From Phycobacter azelaicus (GTDB lineage: Bacteria; Pseudomonadota; Alphaproteobacteria; Rhodobacterales; Rhodobacteraceae): 64,000 bases of DNA. The position numbers and the translations under genes were made by a program. The notes beneath the pieces were generated by a model, which did not search any database, was not told the origin of the DNA, and worked only from the letters and a program-made list of their open reading frames with translations. The stretch's first letter is position 1. Every line of letters starts with the position of its first letter. Below, one piece after another: positions 35,917-44,922 of this stretch. The stretch lies in contig NZ_WKFH01000003.1 of NCBI RefSeq assembly GCF_014884385.1, positions 186,001 to 250,000 of the forward strand. The letters are read 5' to 3'.

Positions 35917-36975
35917 ATGCCAAATAGCCAAAGCGTTTCCAGTACTTCCCGGCCCCAAAGCGAAGCGGGGTTTCGTCGCCTTCATTGGGTCGACACCGCA
36001 CGCGGCCTAGCAATCGTTCTGGTCGTCCTTGCCCATTGCTGGCGCGGACTTGAAAGCAGCGGCCTCATTTCACTTGACGATAGCTGGCAAGGTCACCTGG
36101 ACAGGTTCATCTACCTATTCCACATGAACGCCTTCTTTGTGCTTACCGGGTCTTTCCTTCTGCAGCAGGCTCAACGCGGCACTGGACGACAATTCATCGG
36201 CCACCTGAGCCGCCGCCTGCTGTATCCGCTCGTGCTGTGGACCTATGTTTTTATCAGTCTACGTATTTTGGCAGGCGCGGCAGCCAATAAACCGGTCGGC
36301 AGCGAAGCCTTGCTGGTCCTGCCGCTCCCTCCGATTGAACATCTTTGGTTCCTGTGGGCGATGTTTTTATGCATGGTGATCTGGGGTGGTCTGGCGAGAA
36401 CCCTGCCGCACCTCCACAAATCCCCCACGGCCTGGATTGGCCTGGCACTTGCAGCAAGCCTGTTCTGGCACAGCGTTGAAATACCGCCCCTGCTTGTCGA
36501 TTGGATCATGGAAACACTAAGGCACTTGCCCTTTGTCGCACTGGGCGTGGCGCTGGGGTTTTCTGCCCGCTGGATGCAAGGCCAAATGTGGCTTCCGCCC
36601 TACATGTTTCTTTGGGCACCAGCGGCTTTCATCGGCCTTGAGTTCATCGCACAGTATGCCGACCCAAAGTCTTTCGGTCTGAACATATTGTCCGCGCTGG
36701 TCACGCTGTTGTTTCTTGCTTTGAGCCAATCCATCACACGTTTCTGGCAAAGCGGGCACCTCATGTCCGGCATTCAGTTTCTGGGTCGGCATTCCATGGC
36801 TGTGTTTCTGGCGCACACCGCCTTTAGCGCCGCAATGCGTATAGTCCTGCTGAAAACAGGCATAAGCGATCCGAACCTGCACCTTCTTCTAGGCACAGTC
36901 GTCGGCCTCCTCGGCCCCGTGGCCCTCGCCCTGTTCGCGCAGCGACTGCGTGTTGCTCGGTTACTTGGGTTCTGA
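35917..36975 (+). CDS. acyltransferase family 3 membrane protein
   Basis: 352 residues with about ten TM helices. The N-terminal motif WVDTARGLAIVLVVLAHCWR (~24-43) carries the conserved Arg and the catalytic His typical of the family; next come FHMNAFFVLTGSFLL and the conserved HLWFLWAMFLCM (~142). The C terminus is basic. These enzymes O-acylate sugars of surface polysaccharides; the acceptor is unknown. It is convergent with, and overlaps by 15 bases, the DUF2161 gene. Confidence 0.85.
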   Translation: MPNSQSVSSTSRPQSEAGFRRLHWVDTARGLAIVLVVLAHCWRGLESSGLISLDDSWQGHLDRFIYLFHMNAFFVLTGSFLLQQAQRGTGRQFIGHLSRRLLYPLVLWTYVFISLRILAGAAANKPVGSEALLVLPLPPIEHLWFLWAMFLCMVIWGGLARTLPHLHKSPTAWIGLALAASLFWHSVEIPPLLVDWIMETLRHLPFVALGVALGFSARWMQGQMWLPPYMFLWAPAAFIGLEFIAQYADPKSFGLNILSALVTLLFLALSQSITRFWQSGHLMSGIQFLGRHSMAVFLAHTAFSAAMRIVLLKTGISDPNLHLLLGTVVGLLGPVALALFAQRLRVARLLGF

Positions 36976-37668
36976 GCCCTCAGGCATCGCATTGGTCTCT
37001 GCATCTGAAGCTTCGGCCCTCCACCGCAATCGCTCCCGCTGCCCCTTTTCGCTGATCTGGTAGACCCCCAGAGCGATCTTCTCGAACCAGCCGTAGTGAT
37101 TGTCCCGCATCAAGGTCGTGGCCCGAGCAATCCCAGTGGCCAAGGCGACTGCAGCCCCTTTGCTGGGGCCATGTTCCGCCAGGTACTCCGCGCAGGCCAG
37201 CGCATCCTGACGATAAGCCGTGACGATTCCACTACGCGTGGCACCGCCCGAGTTGGGATCACCCCGCAACCGGTCAAACTCGCGTAGCAGGCGCTGGGTG
37301 CGAACCTTGGATTTGCGCGGCGCGTAAGGTCCGGGATCGCATTGGACTTCAACACGCCCGTCCGGCAGAACGGTAATCAGACCAAGGCCCAGACGACGGC
37401 AAAGCGAAAGGTTGTCCTTCAGCATCCGCCGCGCCTGCTTCCCCTTGGGTTTGGGTACGGCAATGTAAACAAGATCCGTGATCGCCTGACGGGCAATGGC
37501 CTGATGGAACAGCGACAGGGAAAACCGCAGCTTCAGCTCCACGATGACAGGATCCTCATCGCCGCGCCGCGCCACCACATCCGCAGCGCCGACCTCTCCC
37601 TTCACCTCATAGCCCTGCCGCTCAAAAAGCGCCTTGATCGGAGGGTATAGGTCGGCTTCGCGTGTCAT
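36961..37668 (-). CDS. DUF2161 putative PD-(D/E)XK-type phosphodiesterase
   Basis: 235 residues. The PD-(D/E)XK-like core is VGAADVVARRGDEDPVIVEL with Lys-Leu (Asp ... Glu-x-Lys; ~28-48), then HQAIARQAITDLVYIAVP. The rest is helical and basic (LLREFDRLRGDPNSGGATRS). Start at 37668 (Met-Thr-Arg-Glu-Ala-Asp) agrees with the family. Predicted nuclease/phosphodiesterase by fold only; target unknown. Confidence 0.8.
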   Translation of the reverse strand: MTREADLYPPIKALFERQGYEVKGEVGAADVVARRGDEDPVIVELKLRFSLSLFHQAIARQAITDLVYIAVPKPKGKQARRMLKDNLSLCRRLGLGLITVLPDGRVEVQCDPGPYAPRKSKVRTQRLLREFDRLRGDPNSGGATRSGIVTAYRQDALACAEYLAEHGPSKGAAVALATGIARATTLMRDNHYGWFEKIALGVYQISEKGQRERLRWRAEASDAETNAMPEGSEPK

Positions 37669-37776
37669 AGGGATTGATTGACAGTTTGAGGGGGGCAAAA
37701 CAAGCCAAGAGGTACGAACGCTCCGGCCCTCACGATGTCTCATCCGTGCTCCGCAGGCAATCAGGGAGAGACACCC

Positions 37777-38295
37777 CTACAGAGCGTTGCAGTTTCTGAA
37801 CCCCACAATCTCACTGCCCTTCCGACGCACCAATCTCTCCCCGGTCATAAGTTCGAACATCACGGTTCCGATGCACTCCACGTGTTTTTCTGAGAAGTAC
37901 TGGGCATCCATCAAGATCAAGACGAAGTCGTCATTGCCATCCAGGTGATAATGGATTTCGACGAGGGGCTCATGACTTGGGTAAGGTCCACGTTCACTTA
38001 GCCTAAGTTTCCGAAAATGCGGGAAATCCTCAACATTTTCCATACCATCCAGCACAGCAACGAAAAAGTCATAATCGCTCCCGTTCAACGAAGAGAAACC
38101 GAAGTCAATTTCATTTTGCGTATCGAGCCGCTTCAGCGCTTCGTATGCCTCAGGTGGCACACCCCAGGAACCGAACCGAACTTTGCGATGGCTGTCGTCA
38201 CTTGCCGACGCGTGTTGTCCGGTCGCTGCAAGCATGGAAAACACCAGGAGAACGGCAAAACTGACAAAAGGCTTCAATGTCTTCATCCGGCTCAA
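37777..38295 (-). CDS. secreted hypothetical protein
   Basis: 172 residues (169 if the Met at 38286 is used). Signal peptide (Met-Ser-Arg-Met-Lys-Thr-Leu-Lys-Pro, hydrophobic core, Ala-Ser-Ala at ~32). Mature part rich in Asp/Phe/Tyr (NEIDFGFSSLNGSDYDFFVA) with two Cys (HVECIGTVMF; GFRNCNAL) that may form a disulfide. No family recognised. Confidence 0.6.
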   Translation of the reverse strand: MSRMKTLKPFVSFAVLLVFSMLAATGQHASASDDSHRKVRFGSWGVPPEAYEALKRLDTQNEIDFGFSSLNGSDYDFFVAVLDGMENVEDFPHFRKLRLSERGPYPSHEPLVEIHYHLDGNDDFVLILMDAQYFSEKHVECIGTVMFELMTGERLVRRKGSEIVGFRNCNAL

Positions 38296-38496
38296 CCGTT
38301 ACGTTCTGATGTGGCAAGCATATACCGCATCTAACAACCATCAAGTGAATAGGCACCCGCCTGTCCGCGCAACGCTTTCCTTCTCTAAATCTCAGCCCCC
38401 ATGGGCGATGCGCCGCAGCGCAGCGGTGATGGGGTGACAAACGCCCGCGCCCTGATATAAGGCGCGCAAATTCTCCCGTTTCTACAGGATTACATC

Positions 38497-39417
38497 ATGA
38501 CCACGCTCGTTTTCGGCCACAAATCCCCCGACACAGATTCCACCGGCTCCCCTATCGTCTGGGCCTGGTACCTGAATGAGGTAAAAGGCGTCGACGCCGC
38601 CCCCAAACTGCTGGGCGAGCCGAACACCGAAGCCGCCTTCATGCTGGAGCGCTGGGGTCTTGAGAAGCCCGAGATCATCGCCGATGTGGCCGACGACCAG
38701 CCCGTCGTGATCGTGGACACCAACAACCCGGCCGAGCTGCCCGCCAACATCAACGGCGCCGACGTTCAGGCGATCATCGACCACCACAAGCTGGTCGGCG
38801 GCCTGGAGACCAAAGGCCCGATCGATATCACCATCCGCCCGCTGGCCTGCACCGCCACAATCATGCACGACCTGATCGGCGACGATATGGCCAAGATGCC
38901 CGAGGCCGTCAAAGGCGCCGCACTGACCTGCATCTTGTCGGACACGCTGGAATTCCGCTCGCCCACCACCACCGACCATGACCGCGCCGTGGCCGAGAAA
39001 CTGGCCGCCGATCTGGGCATCGACATCGCCGAATACGCCGCCGAGATGTTTGCCGCGAAATCCGATGTTTCCTCCTTCTCCGACGCCGAGCTGATCCGCA
39101 TGGATTCCAAGGAATACGAGGTCGACGGCACCAAGTTCCGCGTCTCGGTTCTGGAAACCACCGCACCGGGCGTCGTGCTGAATCGCAAGGCCAGCCTTAT
39201 GGAGAGCATGACCACCGTCGCGTCCGAAGATGGTGTTGATCAGGTGCTGCTCTTCGTGGTGGACATTCTGAACGAAGAAGCCACCCTGCTGGTGCCCAAT
39301 GATCTGGTCAAAACCGTTGCCAAGAAAAGCTTTGACGCCGAGGCCGCAGGCGACACCGTTGTTCTGCCCGGTATCATGAGCCGGAAAAAACAGATCATTC
39401 CGAACCTGAAGGTCTGA
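38497..39417 (+). CDS. ppaC: manganese-dependent inorganic pyrophosphatase
   Basis: Family II pyrophosphatase of the DHH superfamily, 306 residues. Metal motifs: FGHKSPDTDSTGSP (~7-20), VIVDTNNPAELP (Asp ~75), the DHH motif in IIDHHKLVGGL (~97), and the C-terminal DHHA2 part with VLPGIMSRKKQIIPNL (Ser-Arg-Lys-Lys motif). Hydrolyses pyrophosphate, driving biosynthesis. A terminator lies right after the stop. Confidence 0.96.
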   Translation: MTTLVFGHKSPDTDSTGSPIVWAWYLNEVKGVDAAPKLLGEPNTEAAFMLERWGLEKPEIIADVADDQPVVIVDTNNPAELPANINGADVQAIIDHHKLVGGLETKGPIDITIRPLACTATIMHDLIGDDMAKMPEAVKGAALTCILSDTLEFRSPTTTDHDRAVAEKLAADLGIDIAEYAAEMFAAKSDVSSFSDAELIRMDSKEYEVDGTKFRVSVLETTAPGVVLNRKASLMESMTTVASEDGVDQVLLFVVDILNEEATLLVPNDLVKTVAKKSFDAEAAGDTVVLPGIMSRKKQIIPNLKV

Positions 39418-39440
39418 TTGCTCGACCAACGGACAAAACA

Positions 39441-39467
39441 AAAGGCGCCCCCTGGGGGCGCCTTTTT
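39441..39467. terminator. terminator after ppaC, shared with the Gly-rich gene
   Basis: AAAGGCGCCCCC, TGG, GGGCGCCTTTTT: a long GC stem with a T-run on the plus strand and an A-run on the other side. Lies between two convergent genes, so it may act in both directions. Confidence 0.88.
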
Positions 39468-39483
39468 CATAACCGGCAGAGGA

Positions 39484-39897
39484 TCAACCGCGGCCGCCGC
39501 CACCTCCGTTTCCGGCGCCCCCACCTCCATGGCCGCCACCACCATTGCCTGCGCCCCCGCCGTGCCCCCCGCCACCAGCGTTCCCAGCGCCACCGCCGCC
39601 ATGGCCGCCACCGCTTCCTACGCCGCCACCACTGTTTGTACCGCCAGCAAGACCGCTTGAATCGGCCGCCGTGCCGAGTTTGCCATGCGCGCTACGCGTC
39701 ATCGCGCCGTTCATTTGGTCCTGTCCTGGAGTATCTGCCGATTTGGCCTGATTGACGTCGTGGAATTGCTCTTGAACTTCATCGTCCTCATCCGCCCAGG
39801 GGTTTGCATGCGCGGCAAAGGCCTGAGGTGCACCGGCGGCCCAAACCGCAAGGGTCAGAGCTGGCGCCAAGGATTTCATGCGTGTCTTCAATTTCAT
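39484..39897 (-). CDS. secreted glycine-rich protein
   Basis: 137 residues with a signal peptide (Met-Lys-Leu-Lys-Thr-Arg, hydrophobic core, AAHA near 30). The first half of the mature part is acidic (ADEDDEVQEQFHD); residues ~84-137 are Gly-rich repeats built from the units Gly-Gly-Gly-His-Gly-Gly-Gly-(Gly)-Ala-Gly-Asn. No enzymatic motif. A structural or matrix role is possible but not shown. The repeat makes this stretch GC-rich and prone to length change. Confidence 0.7.
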   Translation of the reverse strand: MKLKTRMKSLAPALTLAVWAAGAPQAFAAHANPWADEDDEVQEQFHDVNQAKSADTPGQDQMNGAMTRSAHGKLGTAADSSGLAGGTNSGGGVGSGGGHGGGGAGNAGGGGHGGGAGNGGGGHGGGGAGNGGGGGRG

Positions 39898-40143
39898 TGT
39901 TTTGCCTTTTCAGATTGCTGCTCCTGTTCGCCCGCAAACACATCTTATTTTTTGAATTCTTAAGGAAGGCCTACCCGCGGACACAGTGCAACGGCTGCGC
40001 GGGAAACTGCGGCAAAGCATAGGAACACGCAGAGTTCCGCCCAAATCCGGTGGCATATTAAGCGGTGGCACTACGGCGGGAACTCGGTCATATCTGGCGC
40101 GCGATGTCCAACGCTGCATGTCCAGACAGGAAAGGCCAAAACC

Positions 40144-41019
40144 ATGACCCGTATCATCGAAACGCTCGCGGAGGTCTCAGCCCCCTATCGCGTCCTTTTT
40201 GTGGACCTTTGGGGATGTGTGCACAACGGCATCACCGCCTATCCCGAGGCTGTTGCCGCCCTGCAGACCTACCGGAAAAACGGCGGGATCGTAGTCCTTG
40301 TGACCAACTCCCCAAAACCGCGCGCAGGCGTGGCTGAGCAGTTGAAACAGTTCGGCGTGCCGCAGGACGCATATGACACCATCGCCACCTCGGGCGACTC
40401 TGCGCGCGCGGCCATGTTCACCGGTGCTGTGGGCGACAAAGTCTACTTCATGGGCGAATGGCAGCGCGATGCGGGCTTCTTTGAGCCGCTGCACGTCATC
40501 GACTCCCCCATCGAAATCACCCGCGTCCCCCTGCAGGAGGCCACCGGTATCGTCTGCTGTGGGCCCTTTGACCCAATGGCGGAGCCGGATGTGAACCGGG
40601 CGGATTTCCTCCTCGCCAAACAAAAAGGCATGAAGCTCTTGTGCGCCAACCCCGACATTGTCGTAGACCGCGGTGAAACCCGCGAATGGTGCGCAGGCGC
40701 CCTGGCGCGGCTTTATACCGAAATGGGCGGAGAGAGCCTGTACTTCGGCAAGCCACATCCCCCGATCTATGACCTTGCCCGCCGCCGCCTGGCAGAGCTG
40801 GGGCAAGACATCGCAGATGGCGACATTCTGGCAATTGGAGACGGCCCGCACACCGACGTGGCCGGTGCCATGGGCGAGGGGATTGATTCTCTCTTTATCT
40901 CGGGCGGCCTGGCCGCGGCCGAGACCAAAACGTCGCACCAACCGGACCCGGATGCGCTAACCGCTTACCTTGAAAAGGAAGAAAGCGCTCCGACCTTCAC
41001 GATCGGCCGCCTTCGCTGA
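40144..41019 (+). CDS. TIGR01459-type HAD hydrolase
   Basis: 291 residues, HAD superfamily subclass IIA. Motif I is VLFVDLWGCVHNG (Asp nucleophile; the acid/base Asp two residues later is replaced by Trp-Gly, a feature I recall from this family), motif II LVTNSPKPR, motif III region FGKPHPPIYDLA (Lys), motif IV ILAIGDGPHTDVAGA. Alphaproteobacterial, substrate unknown; probably a sugar- or nucleotide-phosphate phosphatase. Start Met-Thr-Arg-Ile-Ile-Glu after an AGGAAAGG ribosome-binding site. Confidence 0.9.
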   Translation: MTRIIETLAEVSAPYRVLFVDLWGCVHNGITAYPEAVAALQTYRKNGGIVVLVTNSPKPRAGVAEQLKQFGVPQDAYDTIATSGDSARAAMFTGAVGDKVYFMGEWQRDAGFFEPLHVIDSPIEITRVPLQEATGIVCCGPFDPMAEPDVNRADFLLAKQKGMKLLCANPDIVVDRGETREWCAGALARLYTEMGGESLYFGKPHPPIYDLARRRLAELGQDIADGDILAIGDGPHTDVAGAMGEGIDSLFISGGLAAAETKTSHQPDPDALTAYLEKEESAPTFTIGRLR

Positions 41020-41145
41020 AGCGCAATTCCGTCAGAAAACCCTTGATTTTCTGCACCTGCAAAGTAATAAAGTTGCAGAACGGGCCGCTTACGCGCCCAA
41101 AAATTTCAAGGGCACCCGTTGCTGCCCGTAAACCCGGAGGGGCGC

Positions 41146-41589
41146 ATGTTGGACAATCTGCCGCGCGGAACCATCTGCATCGAAGACATTGAAATGGGCA
41201 TGGTCCGATACCTGCGCAAGGTGGTAACAGATGAGGACATCCAGAAGTTCGCAGATGTCTCGACCGACCATAACCCGGTGCATATGGATGACGATTATGC
41301 CCGCGACACCATCTTTGAAGGGCGTATCGCCCACGGGATGCTGACCGCTGGTCTGATCTCTGCCGTCATTGGCGAACAGCTGCCCGGACATGGCACCATC
41401 TACATGAGCCAGTCCTTGAAGTTCCTAGCCCCAGTGCGCCCCGGCGACATGGTGCTGGCCGAGGTCGAAGTGACCGACATCCAGATCGACAAGCGCCGCG
41501 TCCGGCTTGATTGCCGCTGCATGGTTGACGGCAAGAAGGTGCTGGTCGGCGAAGCCATGGTCATGGCGCCCTCGCGCAAGTTCGACTGA
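41146..41589 (+). CDS. MaoC-family dehydratase
   Basis: 147 residues, hot-dog fold. Hydratase motif DVSTDHNPVHMDDDYARDTI (Asp-x-Asn-Pro-x-His, ~40-52), then FEGRIAHGMLTAGLISAVIG and the FLAPVRPGDMVLAEVEV strand. Probably hydrates (R)-enoyl-CoA/ACP. Start at 41146 has GGAGG in front. It ends 96 bases before ribF. Confidence 0.9.
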   Translation: MLDNLPRGTICIEDIEMGMVRYLRKVVTDEDIQKFADVSTDHNPVHMDDDYARDTIFEGRIAHGMLTAGLISAVIGEQLPGHGTIYMSQSLKFLAPVRPGDMVLAEVEVTDIQIDKRRVRLDCRCMVDGKKVLVGEAMVMAPSRKFD

Positions 41590-41685
41590 CGCGCGCCCCC
41601 GTCCTCGACACACCCACAGTACACACCCACCATGATGCGCAACGGCACGCTTGCATGCCCCGTCACGGGGCGCTAGGCAGGCGCC

Positions 41686-42618
41686 ATGCGCATCATTCGT
41701 GACTACCAGTTTGTTGAAGATCGGGACCGCGGCGCCAGCGTCGCGATCGGCAATTTCGATGGCGTCCACCGGGGCCACCAATCCGTGATCGATCTCGCCC
41801 GTGCGGCGGCACCGGATGCCCCCTTGGGCGTGGTCACATTTGAACCGCACCCGCGCGAATTCTTTGCCCCCGCCGCCCCGCCCTTTCGCCTGATGTCCGC
41901 CGCCGCGCGGGCCTCTCGGCTGGAAAAGCTGGGGGTGGAAAAGCTTTACCAACTGAACTTCAACGCCGCCCTCTCCGGTCTCACCCCGGAAGAATTTGCC
42001 AGTAAGGTTCTGGCGCGGGGTCTTGGCCTCAAGCACGTTGTTGTGGGCGCCGATTTCTGTTTCGGCAAGGCGCGTGCGGGAACGGCTGAGGATTTGACCC
42101 GCTTTGGGCAGGAGATGGGCTTTGGTGTCACCATCGCGCCCCTGATGGAGTACACCGAACACACAGTGTCTTCGACCGCGATCCGCCAGGCCCTTACGGA
42201 CGGTCGCCCGCGTGATGCAGCGGCCATGCTGGGACATTGGCACCGGATCGAAGGCACCGTGATCGGCGGTGAACAGCGTGGCCGCGAATTGGGCTTCCCC
42301 ACCGCGAACATGTCCATCGACGGGCTGCACCCCCCTGCATTCGGCGTCTATGCCGTGCTCGTCGACGTGCTGGATGGGCCGCACAAGGGCTGCTATCATG
42401 GTGCGGCCTCAATCGGCGTGCGCCCGATGTTCGATGGCGACCACCCCAATATCGAGACCTTTCTGTTCGATTTCACCGGCGACCTATACGGCACGACCCT
42501 CTCGGTCGGGCTGGTGGATTACCTGCGGCCTGAGATGAAGTTCGACGGGCTGGAGGGGCTGATAGCGCAGATGGACGCCGATTGCGCCAAGGCGCGCGAC
42601 CTCTTGGCGGCGACATGA
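41686..42618 (+). CDS. ribF: bifunctional riboflavin kinase / FAD synthetase
   Basis: 310 residues. FAD-synthetase half: SVAIGNFDGVHRGHQSVIDL (HIGH-like, ~19), VGADFCFGKARAGT and EHTVSSTAIRQALTDG. Riboflavin-kinase half from ~185: GRELGFPTANMSIDG, TFLFDFTGDLYG. Makes FMN and FAD from riboflavin. The stop overlaps the start of the YcgN-like gene (ATGA). Confidence 0.96.
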   Translation: MRIIRDYQFVEDRDRGASVAIGNFDGVHRGHQSVIDLARAAAPDAPLGVVTFEPHPREFFAPAAPPFRLMSAAARASRLEKLGVEKLYQLNFNAALSGLTPEEFASKVLARGLGLKHVVVGADFCFGKARAGTAEDLTRFGQEMGFGVTIAPLMEYTEHTVSSTAIRQALTDGRPRDAAAMLGHWHRIEGTVIGGEQRGRELGFPTANMSIDGLHPPAFGVYAVLVDVLDGPHKGCYHGAASIGVRPMFDGDHPNIETFLFDFTGDLYGTTLSVGLVDYLRPEMKFDGLEGLIAQMDADCAKARDLLAAT

Positions 42619-43067
42619 CAAAGTTCGCCCCTCGGTTCTGGGAGAAAAAACCGCTCGAGAAGCTGTCCGAGGCAGAGTGGGAAGCACTCTGTGATGGCTG
42701 TGGCAAGTGCTGTCTGAACAAGCTGGAGGATGAAGACAGCGGCGAGGTCGCCCTCACCCGCGTGGCCTGCCGCCTGCTGGACGATCAGACCTGTCGCTGC
42801 GCCCATTACGAAAACCGCCACCAGTTCATCCCCGAGTGCATCGTCCTGCGGCCAGAAAACCTCGACACCCACGCCTATTGGATGCCGCAGACCTGCGCCT
42901 ATCGCCTATTATGGCAGGGCAAGCCCCTACCCGGCTGGCACCCGCTGATCTCGGGTGATCCGAATTCGGTGCATAGCGCTGGCGTGTCGGTTCAAGGCAT
43001 GACTGTTTCAGAATTCGACACCCCCGAAGAAGACTGGGAAGACTACATTATCGAGGAGCCTATCTGA
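42615..43067 (+). CDS. YcgN-family cysteine-cluster protein (UPF0260)
   Basis: 150 residues. Cys cluster CDGCGKCCLNK (Cys-x2-Cys-x2-Cys-Cys), CRLLDDQTCRC and CIVL, and CAYRLLWQGKPLPGWHPL near the end, all hallmarks of UPF0260 (YcgN). Probably binds a metal. Start at 42615 (Met-Thr-Lys-Phe) overlaps ribF; the stop overlaps the ltaE ATG by one base, so ribF, this gene and ltaE form one operon. Confidence 0.92.
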   Translation: MTKFAPRFWEKKPLEKLSEAEWEALCDGCGKCCLNKLEDEDSGEVALTRVACRLLDDQTCRCAHYENRHQFIPECIVLRPENLDTHAYWMPQTCAYRLLWQGKPLPGWHPLISGDPNSVHSAGVSVQGMTVSEFDTPEEDWEDYIIEEPI

Positions 43068-44101
43068 TGTTCTTTGCTTCTGACAATTCCGGTCCCGTTC
43101 ATCCCGAAGTTCTAGAAGCGCTGAGCGCAGCCAACATGGGCTATGCCATGGGCTATGGCGCCGATGCGCAGATGGAGGCCGTGCGCCAGCGCCTGCGCGA
43201 CATCTTCGAGGCACCAGAGGCGGCGATCTACCTGGTGGCCACCGGCACTGCTGCCAACTCCCTCGCACTGGCGACCCTATGTGAACCTTTCCAAACCGTC
43301 TTTTGCAGCCCCGTCGCGCATATCCATGAGGACGAGTGCAACGCGCCTGAATTCTACACGGGCGGCGCCAAGCTGACGCTGGTGCCCGGCGGCGACAAGA
43401 TGACCCCCGAGGCCCTGCGCCAGAGCATCGCGGGGGAAGAGACACGTGGCGTTCACGGTCCCCAGCGCGGTCCTGTGTCGATCACGCAGGTGACCGAGCG
43501 CGGATCGGTCTACACCGTTGAGGAACTGACCGCCCTTTGCGCGGTGGCCAAGGAATACGACCTGCCTGTTCACCTTGATGGCGCGCGCTTCACCAACGCG
43601 CTGGTATCTTTGAAATGCTCCCCAGCCGAAATGACCTGGAAGGCGGGCGTGGATGCCGTGTCCTTTGGTGGCACCAAGAACGGGCTTATGGGGGTCGAGG
43701 CCGTGATCTTTTTCGATCCCAAACACGCCTGGGAGTTCGAGTTGCGCAGAAAACGCGGCGCGCATCTCTTCTCGAAGCACCGTTACCTTTCGGCCCAGAT
43801 GCTGGCTTACCTGCGTGATGATTTGTGGCTTTCCAGTGCTCAGGCCGCCAATGCTTCGGCAGCCTTCTTGGCCAATGGCCTGCGCAAGGCGGGTGCTAGG
43901 TTCCAGTCAGCGCCTGAGGCCAATATGGTCTTTGCCGCCCTGCCCCGCAGCACTCACAAACGCCTGATGGATGCCGGTGCCGTTTATCACCTCTGGGATG
44001 GCCCGCTGGAAGGCCCTGATGACGAAGAGGTCACCGCACGTTTTGTCTGTGATTGGTCGATTAGCCGCGATGAGATCACCGCATTTCTGAATCTGCTCTG
44101 A
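43067..44101 (+). CDS. ltaE: low-specificity L-threonine aldolase
   Basis: PLP enzyme splitting L-threonine to glycine and acetaldehyde, 344 residues. Motifs: NSGPVHPEVLEAL-like N-terminus, ATGTAANSLALA (~55), HLDGARFTNALVSLK (Asp of the PLP site, ~170) and the PLP-Lys in VSFGGTKNGLMGVEA (~203). Start ATG shares one base with the stop of the upstream gene. Ends exactly where the convergent hydrolase gene ends. Confidence 0.92.
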   Translation: MFFASDNSGPVHPEVLEALSAANMGYAMGYGADAQMEAVRQRLRDIFEAPEAAIYLVATGTAANSLALATLCEPFQTVFCSPVAHIHEDECNAPEFYTGGAKLTLVPGGDKMTPEALRQSIAGEETRGVHGPQRGPVSITQVTERGSVYTVEELTALCAVAKEYDLPVHLDGARFTNALVSLKCSPAEMTWKAGVDAVSFGGTKNGLMGVEAVIFFDPKHAWEFELRRKRGAHLFSKHRYLSAQMLAYLRDDLWLSSAQAANASAAFLANGLRKAGARFQSAPEANMVFAALPRSTHKRLMDAGAVYHLWDGPLEGPDDEEVTARFVCDWSISRDEITAFLNLL

Positions 44102-44917
44102 TCAAAGAGCAGCCCAGAAATCTCGAATCACCGCAGCCGTCTCGGTCGGGTGTGTGATGGAAACCATATGTCCAGCACCTTCGATTACCTCTGAGCGAGC
44201 GTTAGTCAGGCGCCGCGCAAGACCTTCATTGACCACGGAAATAATTGGCTGTGTCTCGCCTCCGCGAACCAGCAAGACCGGTAGGTCCAGGCCCTGCAAA
44301 ATGCCGGGGTGCAAAACGCCCGATCGATCTTGGTAAACCGCCGCATCGCAAGCTGGAACAATGTGAATGGCACGAGTCATGGCAGCGCGGGTTGCCTCCG
44401 GCAGGTCGGGCCAACGCGGCGCACCAGAGCTCCAGCTGCGGTTGAACAACCGCGCTGCCAGCGCCTCATCCCCGGCCTCAAAGGCCTCCACGAAGGGCTT
44501 GCTGTCTTCCTGCGTGCGGCGGGCCACCTCGGGCGCATCCTCCACCGCCACGCGGAAAAGAACCGGTTCTACAAGGATGAGGCTGCGCACGTTCTGAGGG
44601 CGCGCCAGAGCCATGCGCAAGGCAACCGTGGCGCCAAAGGAGTGCCCGATCAGATCAACAGGCGCATCCGACAGCAAAGACAATCCTGCATCGACATTTC
44701 GGTCCTGATAATCTCCATTGCGGTCCCAATCCGGACTGCGCCCGTGGGATAGCATGTCAAAGGCAGTGATGGCGACCTGACCGTCCATCGCCTCTGCCAG
44801 ACCGCGCCATGTTCCCGAATGAGCCAGGGAGCAATGCACTGCCAGCATTTCTCGCGAACCAGTCCCGAAACTGCGGGAAAATACGGGCTGCGGCAGGCGC
44901 TGCGGCAGATCTTTCAT
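44102..44917 (-). CDS. alpha/beta hydrolase
   Basis: 271 residues, canonical fold. Oxyanion/early loop LAVHCSLAHSGTWRGLAEAM, nucleophile elbow LIGHSFGATVALRMALA (Ser ~94), and the catalytic His in EGAGHMVSITHP (~250). The charge-relay Asp is likely in the strand VLLVRGGETQP region, but that segment has Glu/Gln rather than Asp, so it is uncertain. Substrate unknown. Precedes the HCCA-isomerase gene on the same strand? No: the isomerase gene is upstream by five bases, so the two form a pair. Confidence 0.86.
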   Translation of the reverse strand: MKDLPQRLPQPVFSRSFGTGSREMLAVHCSLAHSGTWRGLAEAMDGQVAITAFDMLSHGRSPDWDRNGDYQDRNVDAGLSLLSDAPVDLIGHSFGATVALRMALARPQNVRSLILVEPVLFRVAVEDAPEVARRTQEDSKPFVEAFEAGDEALAARLFNRSWSSGAPRWPDLPEATRAAMTRAIHIVPACDAAVYQDRSGVLHPGILQGLDLPVLLVRGGETQPIISVVNEGLARRLTNARSEVIEGAGHMVSITHPTETAAVIRDFWAAL

Positions 44918-44922
44918 GAGTG

